Shown here piece after piece: positions 49,664 through 59,447 of a stretch of DNA of 64,000 nucleotides. Source of the DNA: Bacillota bacterium (GTDB taxonomy: Bacteria > Bacillota > Sulfobacillia > RBS10-35 > Bu92); NCBI GenBank assembly GCA_014896375.1, contig JADBKN010000002.1, forward strand, positions 1 through 64,000, read 5' to 3'. The notes under the pieces were generated by a model. That model made no database searches. It saw nothing but the letters and a program-made list of their open reading frames with translations, and was not told the DNA's origin. The position numbers and the translations under genes were made by a program. Numbering within the stretch: position 1 is the stretch's first letter; the number at the start of each line of letters is the position of its first letter.

Positions 49664-51895
49664 CTAGCCGGAGACCGATCCGGGGGCCCGCGTGTCGCCG
49701 GCGCCGTCCCCCTCGCCGGCGCCGGCCGCTGCATCCTCCGGCGGCACGGGGATGCCGCCGTACCGCGCGAACCACTCGCTGAGGCGCCGGATGCGGTCGA
49801 TCGCCCGCTTGGGCCGCGTGATGGCGTGGTGCTCATCCCGGTAGATGATGAGCTGCGTCGGCACGCCGCGCTTCTTCAGCGCCACGTAGAGCATCTCCGC
49901 CTGGTCGAGGGGGCAGCGCCAGTCGTGCTCGCCGGCTGTGATGAGGAGCGGCGTGCGGATGTTCGTGAGCCCGGACTTCGGGGAGATGCGCGCGTACGCG
50001 TCCGGGTTCTGCCAGGGCACGCCGAGGTCGTCCTGCCACCAGAGATGGCAGTCGTCCGTCCCGTAAGCGGCCGCGTAATCCCACATGCCGTGCTCGCTCG
50101 CGGCGGCGCGGAAGCGGTCGGTGTGACCCACGGCCCAGTTCGTCATGATGCCTCCCTGGGAGAAGCCGGTGCAGAAGAGCCGGTCCGGGTCGGCCCAGCC
50201 CCTGTCGACGAGGTATTGCACGCCGGACATCACATCGTCGTGTTCCCGCGGGCCCCAGTCCCCCTGGATGACGCGGCAGAAGTCCTCGCCGTAGGAGATC
50301 GACCCGCGGTAGTTCACCATGAGGACGAGGTAGCCGAGGCCCGCCCAGTACTGGCGGTCGAAGCGGAAGCCGGGGCTGTCGTAGGCCATGGGCCCGCCGT
50401 GAATCGTCACGAGGAGCGGCGCCGGCCCGCGCCCCGGCTCCCAGCCGGGCGGCACGGCGACGAGGCCCTCGATCTCGACGCCGTCGGAGTTGCGGAAGGC
50501 GATGCGCTCATACCGCGCGAGCTCCCGCTCCCGCAGCCAGGCGTGGACGTCCGTGAGCCGGCGCGGCTCCGCGCCGGCATCTGCCAGGGAGCCGGCCGGC
50601 AGGGCGTACAGCTCCGCCCCTGTCTCCGGCCGGTCGAGCCCGAAGGCGACGGTCCCGCCGGCGGCGTCGAGGCCCGTGAGCGTGCAGCCGCGGTCCTGCG
50701 GGAAGACGATGGCCGCGCTCCCGCCGAGCTCCACGCGCAGCACGCGCGTCTGGCCGCGGTCGCCGGTGAGCACGAGGAGCGTGCGCTCGTCGAGCCAGAC
50801 GGGATCCCCCACCACCGGCCGGTCGAGCCCCTCGGTGAGGCAGAGGGCCGGCGTTCGCCGCTCCGGCACCGGGTAGACACGCGCGTGCGTGACGGGATCG
50901 CCGCCCACCTCGTCCGGCACGATGCCGCCGATGCGGCTCCAGCCCACACCCACACAGCGGGCGAGGTCCTCCACCGGCTCCGCCGCCTCCACCGGTACGA
51001 CGTAGAGGTGGTCCAGGGTGTATGCGTTCTCCGGTTCCTTCGATGAGACGAACGCCACGTGGCGGCCGTCCGGCGACCAGCGAGGGGCCGCGGCGCCGAC
51101 ATCGCCGAAGGTGAGGCGCGCCGCCCTCTCGCCGTCCGGCGACACGAGCCACACATCCGTGCGCCGGTTGTTGTCGGCGTCTCCCGTGCGGTTCGAAAGG
51201 AAGGCGATCCACCGGCCGTCGGGCGACCAGCGCGGCGCCGTCTCGTCGCACGGCCCGTCCGTCAGCTGACGCACCTCGCGCCGCTCGATATCGACGACAT
51301 GCAGGTGGGTGCGGACGTCGTCGAGGAAGCCGCGTCCGTCATACTTGTGCTGGACGCGGTCGATGACGAGCGGTCCCTTCTCCTCTCGAAGGGACTTCAG
51401 GTAGCGGCGCTGCTTCTCCGTGGGCGTGCGGGCGGCGAAGACGATGAACCGGCCGTCGGGCGACCAGGAGAACTCGTTCACACCCTCCTCGTGCCACGTG
51501 ATCTGCCGCGGCTCGCCGCCCATCCGCATGTCCAGGACCCAGATCTGCGGCTTCGGCTTGTCCGTCGACTCCTGTGCGGGTCGGCCCGTACCCTCCACGC
51601 TCCCGCGCTCGGCCGCGAGCCGCTCGGCGACCTCGATCTCGTGTGGCCGCGTCGACAGGAAGGCGAGGTAGCGGCCCTCGGGCGACCAGGCGGGCGCGAC
51701 ATCGCTCGTGTGAGCGCGCGTCAGACGGTGGGCGGGCGCCGAACCGTCCGCCGGCGCAACCCACAGGTGCGTGTACCGGTCGTCGTCCTTTTTGCGAAAC
51801 CCTTCCACGGTGAACGCCACCCAGCGTCCGTCCGGGGACACCGCCGGCCGACCGACGTTGCGGACCGCGTACAGGTCTTCCAGTCGCAAGCGCAA
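49664..51895 (-). CDS. S9 family peptidase (prolyl oligopeptidase/acylaminoacyl-peptidase type)
   Basis: WD40-like SPDGRWVAF repeats; catalytic VTIHGGPMAYDSPGF, FCTGFSQGGIMTNW, ITAGEHDWRCP, RDEHHAITRP; start uncertain (TTG). Confidence 0.93.
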   Translation of the reverse strand: MRLRLEDLYAVRNVGRPAVSPDGRWVAFTVEGFRKKDDDRYTHLWVAPADGSAPAHRLTRAHTSDVAPAWSPEGRYLAFLSTRPHEIEVAERLAAERGSVEGTGRPAQESTDKPKPQIWVLDMRMGGEPRQITWHEEGVNEFSWSPDGRFIVFAARTPTEKQRRYLKSLREEKGPLVIDRVQHKYDGRGFLDDVRTHLHVVDIERREVRQLTDGPCDETAPRWSPDGRWIAFLSNRTGDADNNRRTDVWLVSPDGERAARLTFGDVGAAAPRWSPDGRHVAFVSSKEPENAYTLDHLYVVPVEAAEPVEDLARCVGVGWSRIGGIVPDEVGGDPVTHARVYPVPERRTPALCLTEGLDRPVVGDPVWLDERTLLVLTGDRGQTRVLRVELGGSAAIVFPQDRGCTLTGLDAAGGTVAFGLDRPETGAELYALPAGSLADAGAEPRRLTDVHAWLRERELARYERIAFRNSDGVEIEGLVAVPPGWEPGRGPAPLLVTIHGGPMAYDSPGFRFDRQYWAGLGYLVLMVNYRGSISYGEDFCRVIQGDWGPREHDDVMSGVQYLVDRGWADPDRLFCTGFSQGGIMTNWAVGHTDRFRAAASEHGMWDYAAAYGTDDCHLWWQDDLGVPWQNPDAYARISPKSGLTNIRTPLLITAGEHDWRCPLDQAEMLYVALKKRGVPTQLIIYRDEHHAITRPKRAIDRIRRLSEWFARYGGIPVPPEDAAAGAGEGDGAGDTRAPGSVSG

Positions 51896-52041
51896 TCCAA
51901 CGTCCCTCCGCCACGGGTCTTCGGCGCGCACGTCCGGGCCCCTGCCGCGGCCGCGGCGCCCTCCATTGCGGCCTGCGCACTCGCTCGCACGCATGGACGC
52001 GCCGCGCGCACGGTACCCTAACGACCGAGGGCGTGCAATTC

Positions 52042-53640
52042 GTGAGCCGTGATCGACAAACTCTTGTGCAACTCCAGCTGGCCGCGCACGACCTTCTCGA
52101 CAAGCTTACGGCGGTCGTCGACCTCGTCGCCGCACTGCGCGCCGGGTTGCTCGATCCGCGGTGGCTGCGCCGCAAGCCCCTGGGTGGCAACCTGGACGAG
52201 ACCCTGGCCCTGGTTTCGATGGCCTACGAGAACACGGACGACTTCACGACCCGTTCCGTGTCCTGCCGCGACGGCCGGCGGGCGGTGCTCGCCTTTCTCA
52301 GCGGGACCGTGAACGAAAAGGTTCTCGACCGCTCCGTGATCCAGCCTCTCAAGTCCGGCGGCGACGTCCAGGCGCTGTTCGCCCGCCTTCACCGCGCCCA
52401 GCCGACCGAAACCCTGCTTACCATGGGCGACGTGGTGGAACGGATCGCGGCCGGCAAGGCCGTCTTCTGGGTCGAGGACGAGCCTCGGGCGCTCGCCGTG
52501 AAGGTGGCGCGCTTCAGCAAGCGGTCCGTGAACCGCGCCGGAAACGAGCGCGTGATCCGCGGCCCGAAGGACGGCTTCACGGAGGACCTGGACACGAACA
52601 TCAGCCTGGTCCGCCGCAGAATCCGCAGCCCGCACTTGAAGTTCGTCGCCCTTAAGGTGGGCGACTTCTCGAGGACGGAGGTCCGCGTCGCCTACATTGA
52701 GGGCATTGCGCGGGCGAGCCTCGTGGAGGAGATCGTTCGCCGCATCCGGCGCATCCGCATCGACGGGGTTCTGGACAGCGCCCAGATCGAGGAGTTCGTC
52801 GAGGACAACCCCTGGTCCATCTTCCGGCAATCCGTCTGGACCGAGCGCCCGGACACGGCGGTGGGAGGGCTGCTCGAGGGGAGGGTGGCGATCCTCGTGG
52901 ACAACACGCCCACCGCACTGGTTGTTCCATCCACGTTCTGGCAGATCATCCAGTCCGCGGAGGACTACTACGAAAGCTGGTTCGCCGCGAGCGCGTTGCG
53001 GTACCTGCGCTTCTTCTTTCTATTCGCTGCGCTCCTCCTGCCTGCGACATACGTGGCCGTGACGACGTTCCACCAGAGCATGCTGCCGCCAACGCTGCTC
53101 CTCACGCTGGCCAACGCGCGGGAACGCGTGCCTTTCCCGGCGATGATCGAGGCGCTGATCATCGAGCTGTCGTTCGAGATCCTGCGGGAAGCCGCCATTC
53201 GCGTGCCACAGTACCTCACGCAGGCCGTCAGCATCGTCGGCGCGCTGGTCATCGGCTCCGCCGCCATCCAGGCATCGATCGCGTCGGCGCCGATGGTCAT
53301 CGTCGTCGCCATGACGGGCATCGCCAACTTTGCCCTGCCGCACTTCAACCAGGCGCTGGCAGTGCGCGTTCTGCGCTTTCCATTGGTGGTCCTGGCGGGA
53401 ATCCTCGGCTTTTACGGCCTCATCCTCGGCCTGTTGGTCATCCTCGTGCACGCGGCTGGCTTGAGATCGTTCGGCACCCCGTTCCTCCAGCCCGCCGCCC
53501 CTCTACGGTGGCGCAATGTGGGCGATTTCATGGGGCGGCTGCCTTGGTTCGCCCAGCCATACCGGACGCCCTCCGCCGAGACGAATCCCGTCCGCGAGGC
53601 CCCCGGACAGCAGCCGCAGCCGCCTCGGGTGGCTCCATGA
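52042..53640 (+). CDS. Spore germination protein, GerA (A-subunit) family, second copy
   Basis: GRVAILVDNTPTALVVPSTFWQIIQSAEDYYESW...ERVPFPAMIEALIIELSFEILREAAIRVPQYLTQAVSIVGALVIGSAAIQASIASAPMVIVVAMTGIANFALP; GTG start. Confidence 0.95.
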   Translation: MSRDRQTLVQLQLAAHDLLDKLTAVVDLVAALRAGLLDPRWLRRKPLGGNLDETLALVSMAYENTDDFTTRSVSCRDGRRAVLAFLSGTVNEKVLDRSVIQPLKSGGDVQALFARLHRAQPTETLLTMGDVVERIAAGKAVFWVEDEPRALAVKVARFSKRSVNRAGNERVIRGPKDGFTEDLDTNISLVRRRIRSPHLKFVALKVGDFSRTEVRVAYIEGIARASLVEEIVRRIRRIRIDGVLDSAQIEEFVEDNPWSIFRQSVWTERPDTAVGGLLEGRVAILVDNTPTALVVPSTFWQIIQSAEDYYESWFAASALRYLRFFFLFAALLLPATYVAVTTFHQSMLPPTLLLTLANARERVPFPAMIEALIIELSFEILREAAIRVPQYLTQAVSIVGALVIGSAAIQASIASAPMVIVVAMTGIANFALPHFNQALAVRVLRFPLVVLAGILGFYGLILGLLVILVHAAGLRSFGTPFLQPAAPLRWRNVGDFMGRLPWFAQPYRTPSAETNPVREAPGQQPQPPRVAP

Positions 53641-54845
53641 TCACCTTGAGCCGGCGCCGGAGGCTGGTGTGGGCCACCGTCGTCGCGACTTCCCTGGTCG
53701 CCTCGGGATGCTGGGACCGCGTCGAGGTCAACGACCTGGCCATCGTGCTGGCCGCCGCGGTGGACGTCCCTGAGGAAGGGTCGGGATATGAGATCACCGT
53801 CGAGCTTGCGCAGCCCGCCGCCCTGAACGCCGGCGGCGGAGGGGGACTTGGCGGCAGTTCCGGCGGCATGTCCACGACGCAGTCGCCCGGGGCCATCCTT
53901 CTCACGGCCCGCGGCGCTTCCTGGGGGCAGGTCCTGGCCCTGCTGCAGGAGCGCGCGTCGCGCCGACTCGAGTGGTCCCACTTGCGCGCGATCGTCTTCA
54001 GCGTGGAGGTTGCGCGCCGAACCAGCGTGCTGCCGCTTCTGGACTTCCTGTCCCGATTCCGCCAGATCCACCCGCACGTGCCCGTGCTGGTGGCCGACGG
54101 CAGGGCGGAGGACGTGCTGGCCGCCACGCCTCCCCTGGAAACCGGCGTCGGTGACTTCTTGCGCAGGCTGACGCGCCAGCGGCCCTTCATGCGCGTGCCG
54201 CTGTACGAGTTCTTCCGCGACGCTTACGAGCCCGGCATCGACCCGGTGGCTCCGCTCGTGAAGGTCGTCCAGGCCGCGCCTGTTGCTTCGCGCACGATTC
54301 CCAGCGATGTCCGCCTCGACGGCGCGGCTCTCTTCGACCAGCGTGGGCGTTTGGCGGCGACCCTTTCAGACCACGTGACGCGGGGACTGCTGTGGCTGCG
54401 CGACATGATCACACAGAGCACGGTGACCGTGCGCCTGCCGCAGGGCGAGATGGACCTGGAGCTGCTCAATGCGGCGACGCGCCTGCACGCGGAGCGCACC
54501 CCAGGCGGCCCGCGGATCCGTGCCGAGTTCTGGGCCGAGGACGACATCGTCGACAACCGCGCCAGCGTGGACCTCAAGGATCCCACGACCTACGCGCAGA
54601 TCAGCCGCGTGGCGGCAGAGGAGGTCATCGCTCGAGCCGAAGAGGCGATCCGAGAGGCACAGCGTGCGGGCGTGGACCCCTTCGGCTTCGGTCAGGCCAT
54701 CCATCGGGATGATCCGGAGGACTGGCGGACGTGGCAAGCGGATTGGCCGGCGCGTATGCGCGAGGTGCCCGTGGACCTCACAGCAAGGATCGACGTGCGC
54801 CGCACCGGGATCACCGCGAACGCCACGTTGAGAGAAGGGCGATGA
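53637..54845 (+). CDS. Spore germination lipoprotein, Ger(x)C family, second copy
   Basis: Lipobox SLVASGCWDRVEVNDLAIVLAAAVD; ATGA overlap with the upstream GerA gene. Confidence 0.92.
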   Translation: MITLSRRRRLVWATVVATSLVASGCWDRVEVNDLAIVLAAAVDVPEEGSGYEITVELAQPAALNAGGGGGLGGSSGGMSTTQSPGAILLTARGASWGQVLALLQERASRRLEWSHLRAIVFSVEVARRTSVLPLLDFLSRFRQIHPHVPVLVADGRAEDVLAATPPLETGVGDFLRRLTRQRPFMRVPLYEFFRDAYEPGIDPVAPLVKVVQAAPVASRTIPSDVRLDGAALFDQRGRLAATLSDHVTRGLLWLRDMITQSTVTVRLPQGEMDLELLNAATRLHAERTPGGPRIRAEFWAEDDIVDNRASVDLKDPTTYAQISRVAAEEVIARAEEAIREAQRAGVDPFGFGQAIHRDDPEDWRTWQADWPARMREVPVDLTARIDVRRTGITANATLREGR

Positions 54846-54846
54846 C

Positions 54847-55032
54847 GTGATCCTCCTGCTGGTGACGCTGGTGTTCGCGGTGTTGGCGATCGTCCAGGCA
54901 CCGGAACTGACAGGTCCCGGCAATGCGGGGGAACGCTGGACGTTCGCAGTACTCGTGATTCTCGCCTACGCGCTGACCATCCTGAACGTGCAGAAGATCC
55001 TGCCGCCGATCATGCAATGGTTCGGGCCATGA
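54847..55032 (+). CDS. Small two-TM protein, candidate germinant-receptor D subunit
   Basis: MILLLVTLVFAVLAIVQAPELTGPGNAGERWTFAVLVILAYALTILNVQKILPPIMQWFGP; starts 1 bp after the gerC stop; two hydrophobic segments. Confidence 0.65.
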   Translation: MILLLVTLVFAVLAIVQAPELTGPGNAGERWTFAVLVILAYALTILNVQKILPPIMQWFGP

Positions 55033-55041
55033 CCGCCCGGC

Positions 55042-56193
55042 TCAGCCGCGGTACAACGGGTAGCCCTCCGCGGCCTCCGTCACCGTCTCCTCCCACATTG
55101 ACCCGGGGCGGAGACCCCGGAGGGCGGCGACCGCCCAGGTGAGGAGCGGCAGGCCCAGATCATTGTACGACAGGGCGGCAGGGGCCCAAACATTGCCGAG
55201 AAAGGTCAAGAGCTCACTCACGTTGCTCCACGCCCAGATGCTGAAGGCGCACAGGAAGGCGCCCATCGCGGACGCCACCGGACGGTAGGAGCGCAGACCC
55301 AGGAGGCCCGCGAGCATCAGGGTGGCGGACAGGTATCCCTGGGCCACGCGGACAAAGTTTTCCAGGGTCCAGAACACGACGAACACGGGGTCCGCGTTCG
55401 TGATGAAGTCGCTGACGTTGATCGCCTGCACCACGGAGTACACCGGAAGGAGCAGCTGCTTCGTAAACTGCGGGCCGAACAGGGCGACGGGCAACGCGGT
55501 CAAGACGGTCGTCGCCAGTCCCGCGACGATGGTGCCGCCGACGATCCACCTGCGTGCCCGCACCGGGTGACTGCTGTACGGCATCCAAAGGACCATCGCG
55601 ATGATGGCCTCGCCCATCCACGCCAGGTGGTACAACGCTCCATGGATGACCGGCCTCACACCGTTTTCGAGGATGGGCAGGACGTAGCGCAGATCGAGCT
55701 GCTGCGAGATGAAGATCACGATCCCGAGCGTGGCGACCGCAGAAAACGGAAAGATCAGTGTCTCCAGGCGCGCGATGACTTCCAATCCGGCACGGACGGC
55801 GTACCAGGCGACGACGAGGAAGCTCGCGTCGATCACCACAATGGGCGTGAAGCGCAGGGCGGCGCTGAGCTGGAACTCCACGAACTCGCGGATGATCAGC
55901 GCGAGGCTCACGGTCCACCAGGCGAAAAAGAGCCAGCCGAGCATGTCGCCGAGCCAGCGGCCGAACGTCAGGCGCAGGATCTCGATGAGGTTGCGCCCCG
56001 GAAACCGCAGGGCCAGAGTGCAGTAGAACCATGCGAGACCCGCGCCCACGAGCGTTGCCAGGAGCCCGGCGATCCAGGCGTCCTGGCGGGCGCTCGCGAC
56101 CACGAAGTCCGGCAGGAAGAGGACGGCGGTGCCGAACACCTGATTAAACGCCAAAAGCCCGGCTTGCACCGGTCCGATCTTCTCGCGGAGCAA
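55042..56193 (-). CDS. Spore germination permease, GerAB family, second copy (convergent)
   Basis: EKIGPVQAGLLAFNQVFGTAVLFLPDFVVASARQDAWIAGLLATLVGAGLAWFYCTLALRFPGRNLIEILRLTFGRWLG; ten-TM profile; TTG start. Confidence 0.9.
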   Translation of the reverse strand: MLREKIGPVQAGLLAFNQVFGTAVLFLPDFVVASARQDAWIAGLLATLVGAGLAWFYCTLALRFPGRNLIEILRLTFGRWLGDMLGWLFFAWWTVSLALIIREFVEFQLSAALRFTPIVVIDASFLVVAWYAVRAGLEVIARLETLIFPFSAVATLGIVIFISQQLDLRYVLPILENGVRPVIHGALYHLAWMGEAIIAMVLWMPYSSHPVRARRWIVGGTIVAGLATTVLTALPVALFGPQFTKQLLLPVYSVVQAINVSDFITNADPVFVVFWTLENFVRVAQGYLSATLMLAGLLGLRSYRPVASAMGAFLCAFSIWAWSNVSELLTFLGNVWAPAALSYNDLGLPLLTWAVAALRGLRPGSMWEETVTEAAEGYPLYRG

Positions 56194-56301
56194 TGCAGAT
56201 CCCCCGCCCTTGGGGTAACCATGCCCAAGAGCGGGGCCGGCCATCCGGGAATGCGGCACACGGCCGGATGCTGGCCGTTCGGGCCGGGCTCTGCGCGCAC
56301 A

Positions 56302-57336
56302 TCACGTCGCCGTCTGCGGCCGATCGTGAAGGACCGGGTCGCGCGCCGCCAGCAGGTGGCCGTCCTCGATCGACGCGACGAATGAAGCCTCCTCGAACCA
56401 TGTCGCCGGTGCCGCGTGGCCCCAGAACGTCTGGCGGCGCGGATCGTGGATGCTCCAGCGGATCGGCCGCAGGTCGGGGTCGGCCGTCAGGTAGTCCCCC
56501 GTATACAGCTCGATGCGGTGACCGTCTGGATCGCGCAGGTACAGGAAAAAAGCGTTGGAGATGCCGTGCCGTCCGGGGCCGCGCTCGATGGCGGCGTGCC
56601 ACCCGGCACCCGCGAGCACGTCGCACGCACGCAGCACGCTCAGCGTGTCCAGCACCCAGAAGCCCACGTGGTGCAGCCGGGGTCCGGCTCCGTTCATGAG
56701 CGCGACATCGTGGACGTTCTGCTTGCGGTGGACCCACGAGGCCCAGACGCGGGGCGGGTCGGTTTCGGTCTCCGTGTACTCGGCGCAGCGGAAACCCAGC
56801 TGGCGCGTGTACCAGTCGTGCGCGGCCTGCACATCCGGAACGAACAGGTTGACGTGGTCGATGCGCATAGGAAACGCGCCGCGGTACAGGTCGAAACGCT
56901 GCAGCAGGCGCTCCGCGGGCTCCATCTCGCAGACCAGCTCGACCGGGAAACCCAAGGGGTCCTGGACGCGCAGTGCCCGTCCCTGCCCCCGTTCCGCATC
57001 AGGCGGGACCCAGCGGCGCGGGCAACCAACACGGGCGAAGAATGCCTCCGCGCGGTCCAGGTCTGCCTCCGACTCGACGCGGAATGCGATGTGGCCCACA
57101 CCCGGCTCGCCGTCCTGGCGCAGCACGAGGCTGTGGTGCACGCGCTCCTCGAGACCCCGAAGGTAGAGCGCGCCACCGTGGGTCTCCGTTTCGACGAACC
57201 CGAGCAGGTCGACGTAAAACCGGCGCGCACGGTCCAGGTCGCGCACGCGCAGTTCCACGTGTGCAGTCCGCACGATCCGGAACGGCGGGTCGGGGTTGTA
57301 CCCGGCGAGGTCGAGGCGTTCCGTCGCAGCATCCAT
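56302..57336 (-). CDS. hpaD: 3,4-dihydroxyphenylacetate 2,3-dioxygenase (extradiol, VOC fold)
   Basis: VRTAHVELRVRDLDRARRFYVDLLGFVETE...MRIDHVNLFVPDVQAAHDWYTRQLGFRCAEYTETE...GPRLHHVGFWV...NAFFLYLRDPDGHRIELYTGDYLTADPDL. Confidence 0.9.
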   Translation of the reverse strand: MDAATERLDLAGYNPDPPFRIVRTAHVELRVRDLDRARRFYVDLLGFVETETHGGALYLRGLEERVHHSLVLRQDGEPGVGHIAFRVESEADLDRAEAFFARVGCPRRWVPPDAERGQGRALRVQDPLGFPVELVCEMEPAERLLQRFDLYRGAFPMRIDHVNLFVPDVQAAHDWYTRQLGFRCAEYTETETDPPRVWASWVHRKQNVHDVALMNGAGPRLHHVGFWVLDTLSVLRACDVLAGAGWHAAIERGPGRHGISNAFFLYLRDPDGHRIELYTGDYLTADPDLRPIRWSIHDPRRQTFWGHAAPATWFEEASFVASIEDGHLLAARDPVLHDRPQTAT

Positions 57337-57378
57337 CGCCATACCTCCCGAACCTGTTGATCCTCGCGCCAGCGTGCC

Positions 57379-57924
57379 TCAAGCCTCGTAGTAGATGCGC
57401 GCGGACGCGCGATCGAACGTGCCCGCCGCCTCGACGGGAACCGGCCTCGACTCCTGGAGGCGCCTGTAACGGCCGCCCCAGAAGACGAGCGGCGCACGGC
57501 CCGGCTCGCCTTCGTGCAGCGCCCGGACGCGCCCTACGACGATCGCGTGGTCTCCGGCGTCCACGACCCGCTCAACCGTGCAGCCGGCGGCGCCGAGACA
57601 GCCGACAAGCAGCGGGCCCCCTTCCCACGGAACGAAGCGGAACTCGGGCGCGGCCCCGTCGCCCGCGCCGGAGAAGTGGCGCGACACGGCCTCCTGGTCC
57701 GCGCTGAGGACGTTCACCGCGAATGCCCCCGCGCCGCGAATGTGTTCCAGCATGCGCGCCTCTCGATGGATGCAGACGAGGAGCAGAAGGGGCTCCAGCG
57801 ACACGGAGCAGAACGCGTTGGCCGTCATGCCGCGCGTCTCCCCGCCGTACTGCGCCGTGATCACCGTCACGCCCGTGGCGAAGAGCCCCATCACCCGCCG
57901 GAAGCGCTGCGCGTCCGCCCCCAC
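57379..57924 (-). CDS. hpaC: Flavin reductase, HpaC-like
   Basis: FRRVMGLFATGVTVITAQYGGETRGMTANAFCSVSLEPLLLLVCIHREARMLEHIRGAGAFAVNVLSADQE. Confidence 0.88.
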   Translation of the reverse strand: MGADAQRFRRVMGLFATGVTVITAQYGGETRGMTANAFCSVSLEPLLLLVCIHREARMLEHIRGAGAFAVNVLSADQEAVSRHFSGAGDGAAPEFRFVPWEGGPLLVGCLGAAGCTVERVVDAGDHAIVVGRVRALHEGEPGRAPLVFWGGRYRRLQESRPVPVEAAGTFDRASARIYYEA

Positions 57925-57927
57925 GGC

Positions 57928-59427
57928 CTACGCCTCGCCGCTCGCGCGTGGCGCGGCCGCCTCCTCCGGCGCGGGGCCGGCCTCCTCAAGGAACGCCCGC
58001 ACGCGCTCCACGTACGGCCGCTTGTCGTAGCTCTGGAAGAGGGCGCCCGCCATGCGCACCGGGTCGCCGAAGAAGAAACGCTCGTACAGGACCTGGCGCG
58101 ACCCGAACGCGCTCGCCGCCACGTCCCACGCGAGGCGGAAGAGGCGCACACGTTCCCAGGCGTTGAGGCTGCGGGCCTCCAGGTACCGCTCGACGACCGG
58201 CCCCACGGGGCTTTGGAAGTCGGCCTCCGTGGGCAGGGCCATGAGCCCGCTGGCGCTCAGCTGCTGGATGATCTCCACAAGCCGCGGGTACAGGCGAGGG
58301 TAGAGGTTGCGCGCGGCGTTGAGCGGCGCCCAGGCCGGCGTCATGACACCCCAGGCGTCGGGGGCGGCGTCGGCCTCGGCCGCCCGTAGGAAAGCGCGCA
58401 TCGACTCCAGCGCGAGGATCACCTCGGCCGCCTTCTCCTGAACGTGTTGGAAGCCCTCGATGCCGATGGCGTCGATGATGGAGCAGACGATGCCGAGGAT
58501 GAACTCCGTCTTCGCCACATTCTTGACGACGACCTGATGCGCCATGTGGACCACCGCCCCCGTGGCGGCGAAGACCTCGTTGCACTTCTGAGTGTCCTGG
58601 TAGAGGAAGACGCGCTCCCAGGGCACGAGCACGTCCTCGAAGACGACGACCGCGTCCATCTCCTCGAAGCGCGAGCCGAGGGGATGGTCGAAGCGGCTGC
58701 GGCCGTAGTCGAACGTCTCACGGCAGATGTACTTCAAGCCGGGGGTGCTCGAGGGGATCGCGAAGGCGAAGGCGTAGGGCGCGTCCTCCGGGGCGCCCTT
58801 CAGCACCGTGGAGGGGAAGACCATGATCTCGTCCGAGATGGGGCCCAGCGTGGCCAGCATGCGCGCCCCGCGGATGACGACGCCGCGCTCCGTCTCCTTC
58901 ACCACCCGCGCCGTCAGGTACGGGTCACGCTGCCGCGCCGGACCCGCGGCGCGGTTCGCCTGGGGGTTGATGAGCGTGTGCGTGAGGCAGAGGTCGTTCT
59001 CCCTCACGTACTCGTAGTAATCGCGGATGTTCGCGCCGAAGCGCGGGTCGGCTTCGGCGAAGTACCCGGCGGCGGCGGCCATGGCCATGAGGCTTGAGTT
59101 CAGGTAGTCCGGCGTGCGCCCCAGCATGCCGCCGGAGGCGTCGGCCCAGCGCTTCATCATGCGCCGGCGCCGCGCCACGTCCTCGTGCGTGCGCGGCTGC
59201 AGGAAGCTCATGCCCACACGCTCGCCCGTCGTGGGCGAAACGTAGGTCATCTCCTCCCTCAGATCCGGCTCATGCTGCATGTCGTACAGACGCGCGATGC
59301 TGCGCGTGACGTTGCGGAAGGCCGGGTGCCGGGTGATGCCGGTCACCACGCGCTCCCCCTGGATCCACACCTCCCGCGGTTCTGCGTCGAGCCGCTCAAG
59401 ATAGTCGCGGCCGGTCCTCGCTCCCAC
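57928..59427 (-). CDS. hpaB: 4-hydroxyphenylacetate 3-monooxygenase oxygenase component
   Basis: RTGRDYLERLDAEPREVWIQGERVVTGITRHPAFRNVTRSIARLYDMQHEP...THTLINPQANRAAGPARQRDPYLTARVVKETERGVVIRGARMLATLGPISDEIMVFPS; GTG start after GGAGGGA. Confidence 0.93.
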   Translation of the reverse strand: MGARTGRDYLERLDAEPREVWIQGERVVTGITRHPAFRNVTRSIARLYDMQHEPDLREEMTYVSPTTGERVGMSFLQPRTHEDVARRRRMMKRWADASGGMLGRTPDYLNSSLMAMAAAAGYFAEADPRFGANIRDYYEYVRENDLCLTHTLINPQANRAAGPARQRDPYLTARVVKETERGVVIRGARMLATLGPISDEIMVFPSTVLKGAPEDAPYAFAFAIPSSTPGLKYICRETFDYGRSRFDHPLGSRFEEMDAVVVFEDVLVPWERVFLYQDTQKCNEVFAATGAVVHMAHQVVVKNVAKTEFILGIVCSIIDAIGIEGFQHVQEKAAEVILALESMRAFLRAAEADAAPDAWGVMTPAWAPLNAARNLYPRLYPRLVEIIQQLSASGLMALPTEADFQSPVGPVVERYLEARSLNAWERVRLFRLAWDVAASAFGSRQVLYERFFFGDPVRMAGALFQSYDKRPYVERVRAFLEEAGPAPEEAAAPRASGEA

Positions 59428-59447
59428 GATCCGTCCCTCCTCGCTTT

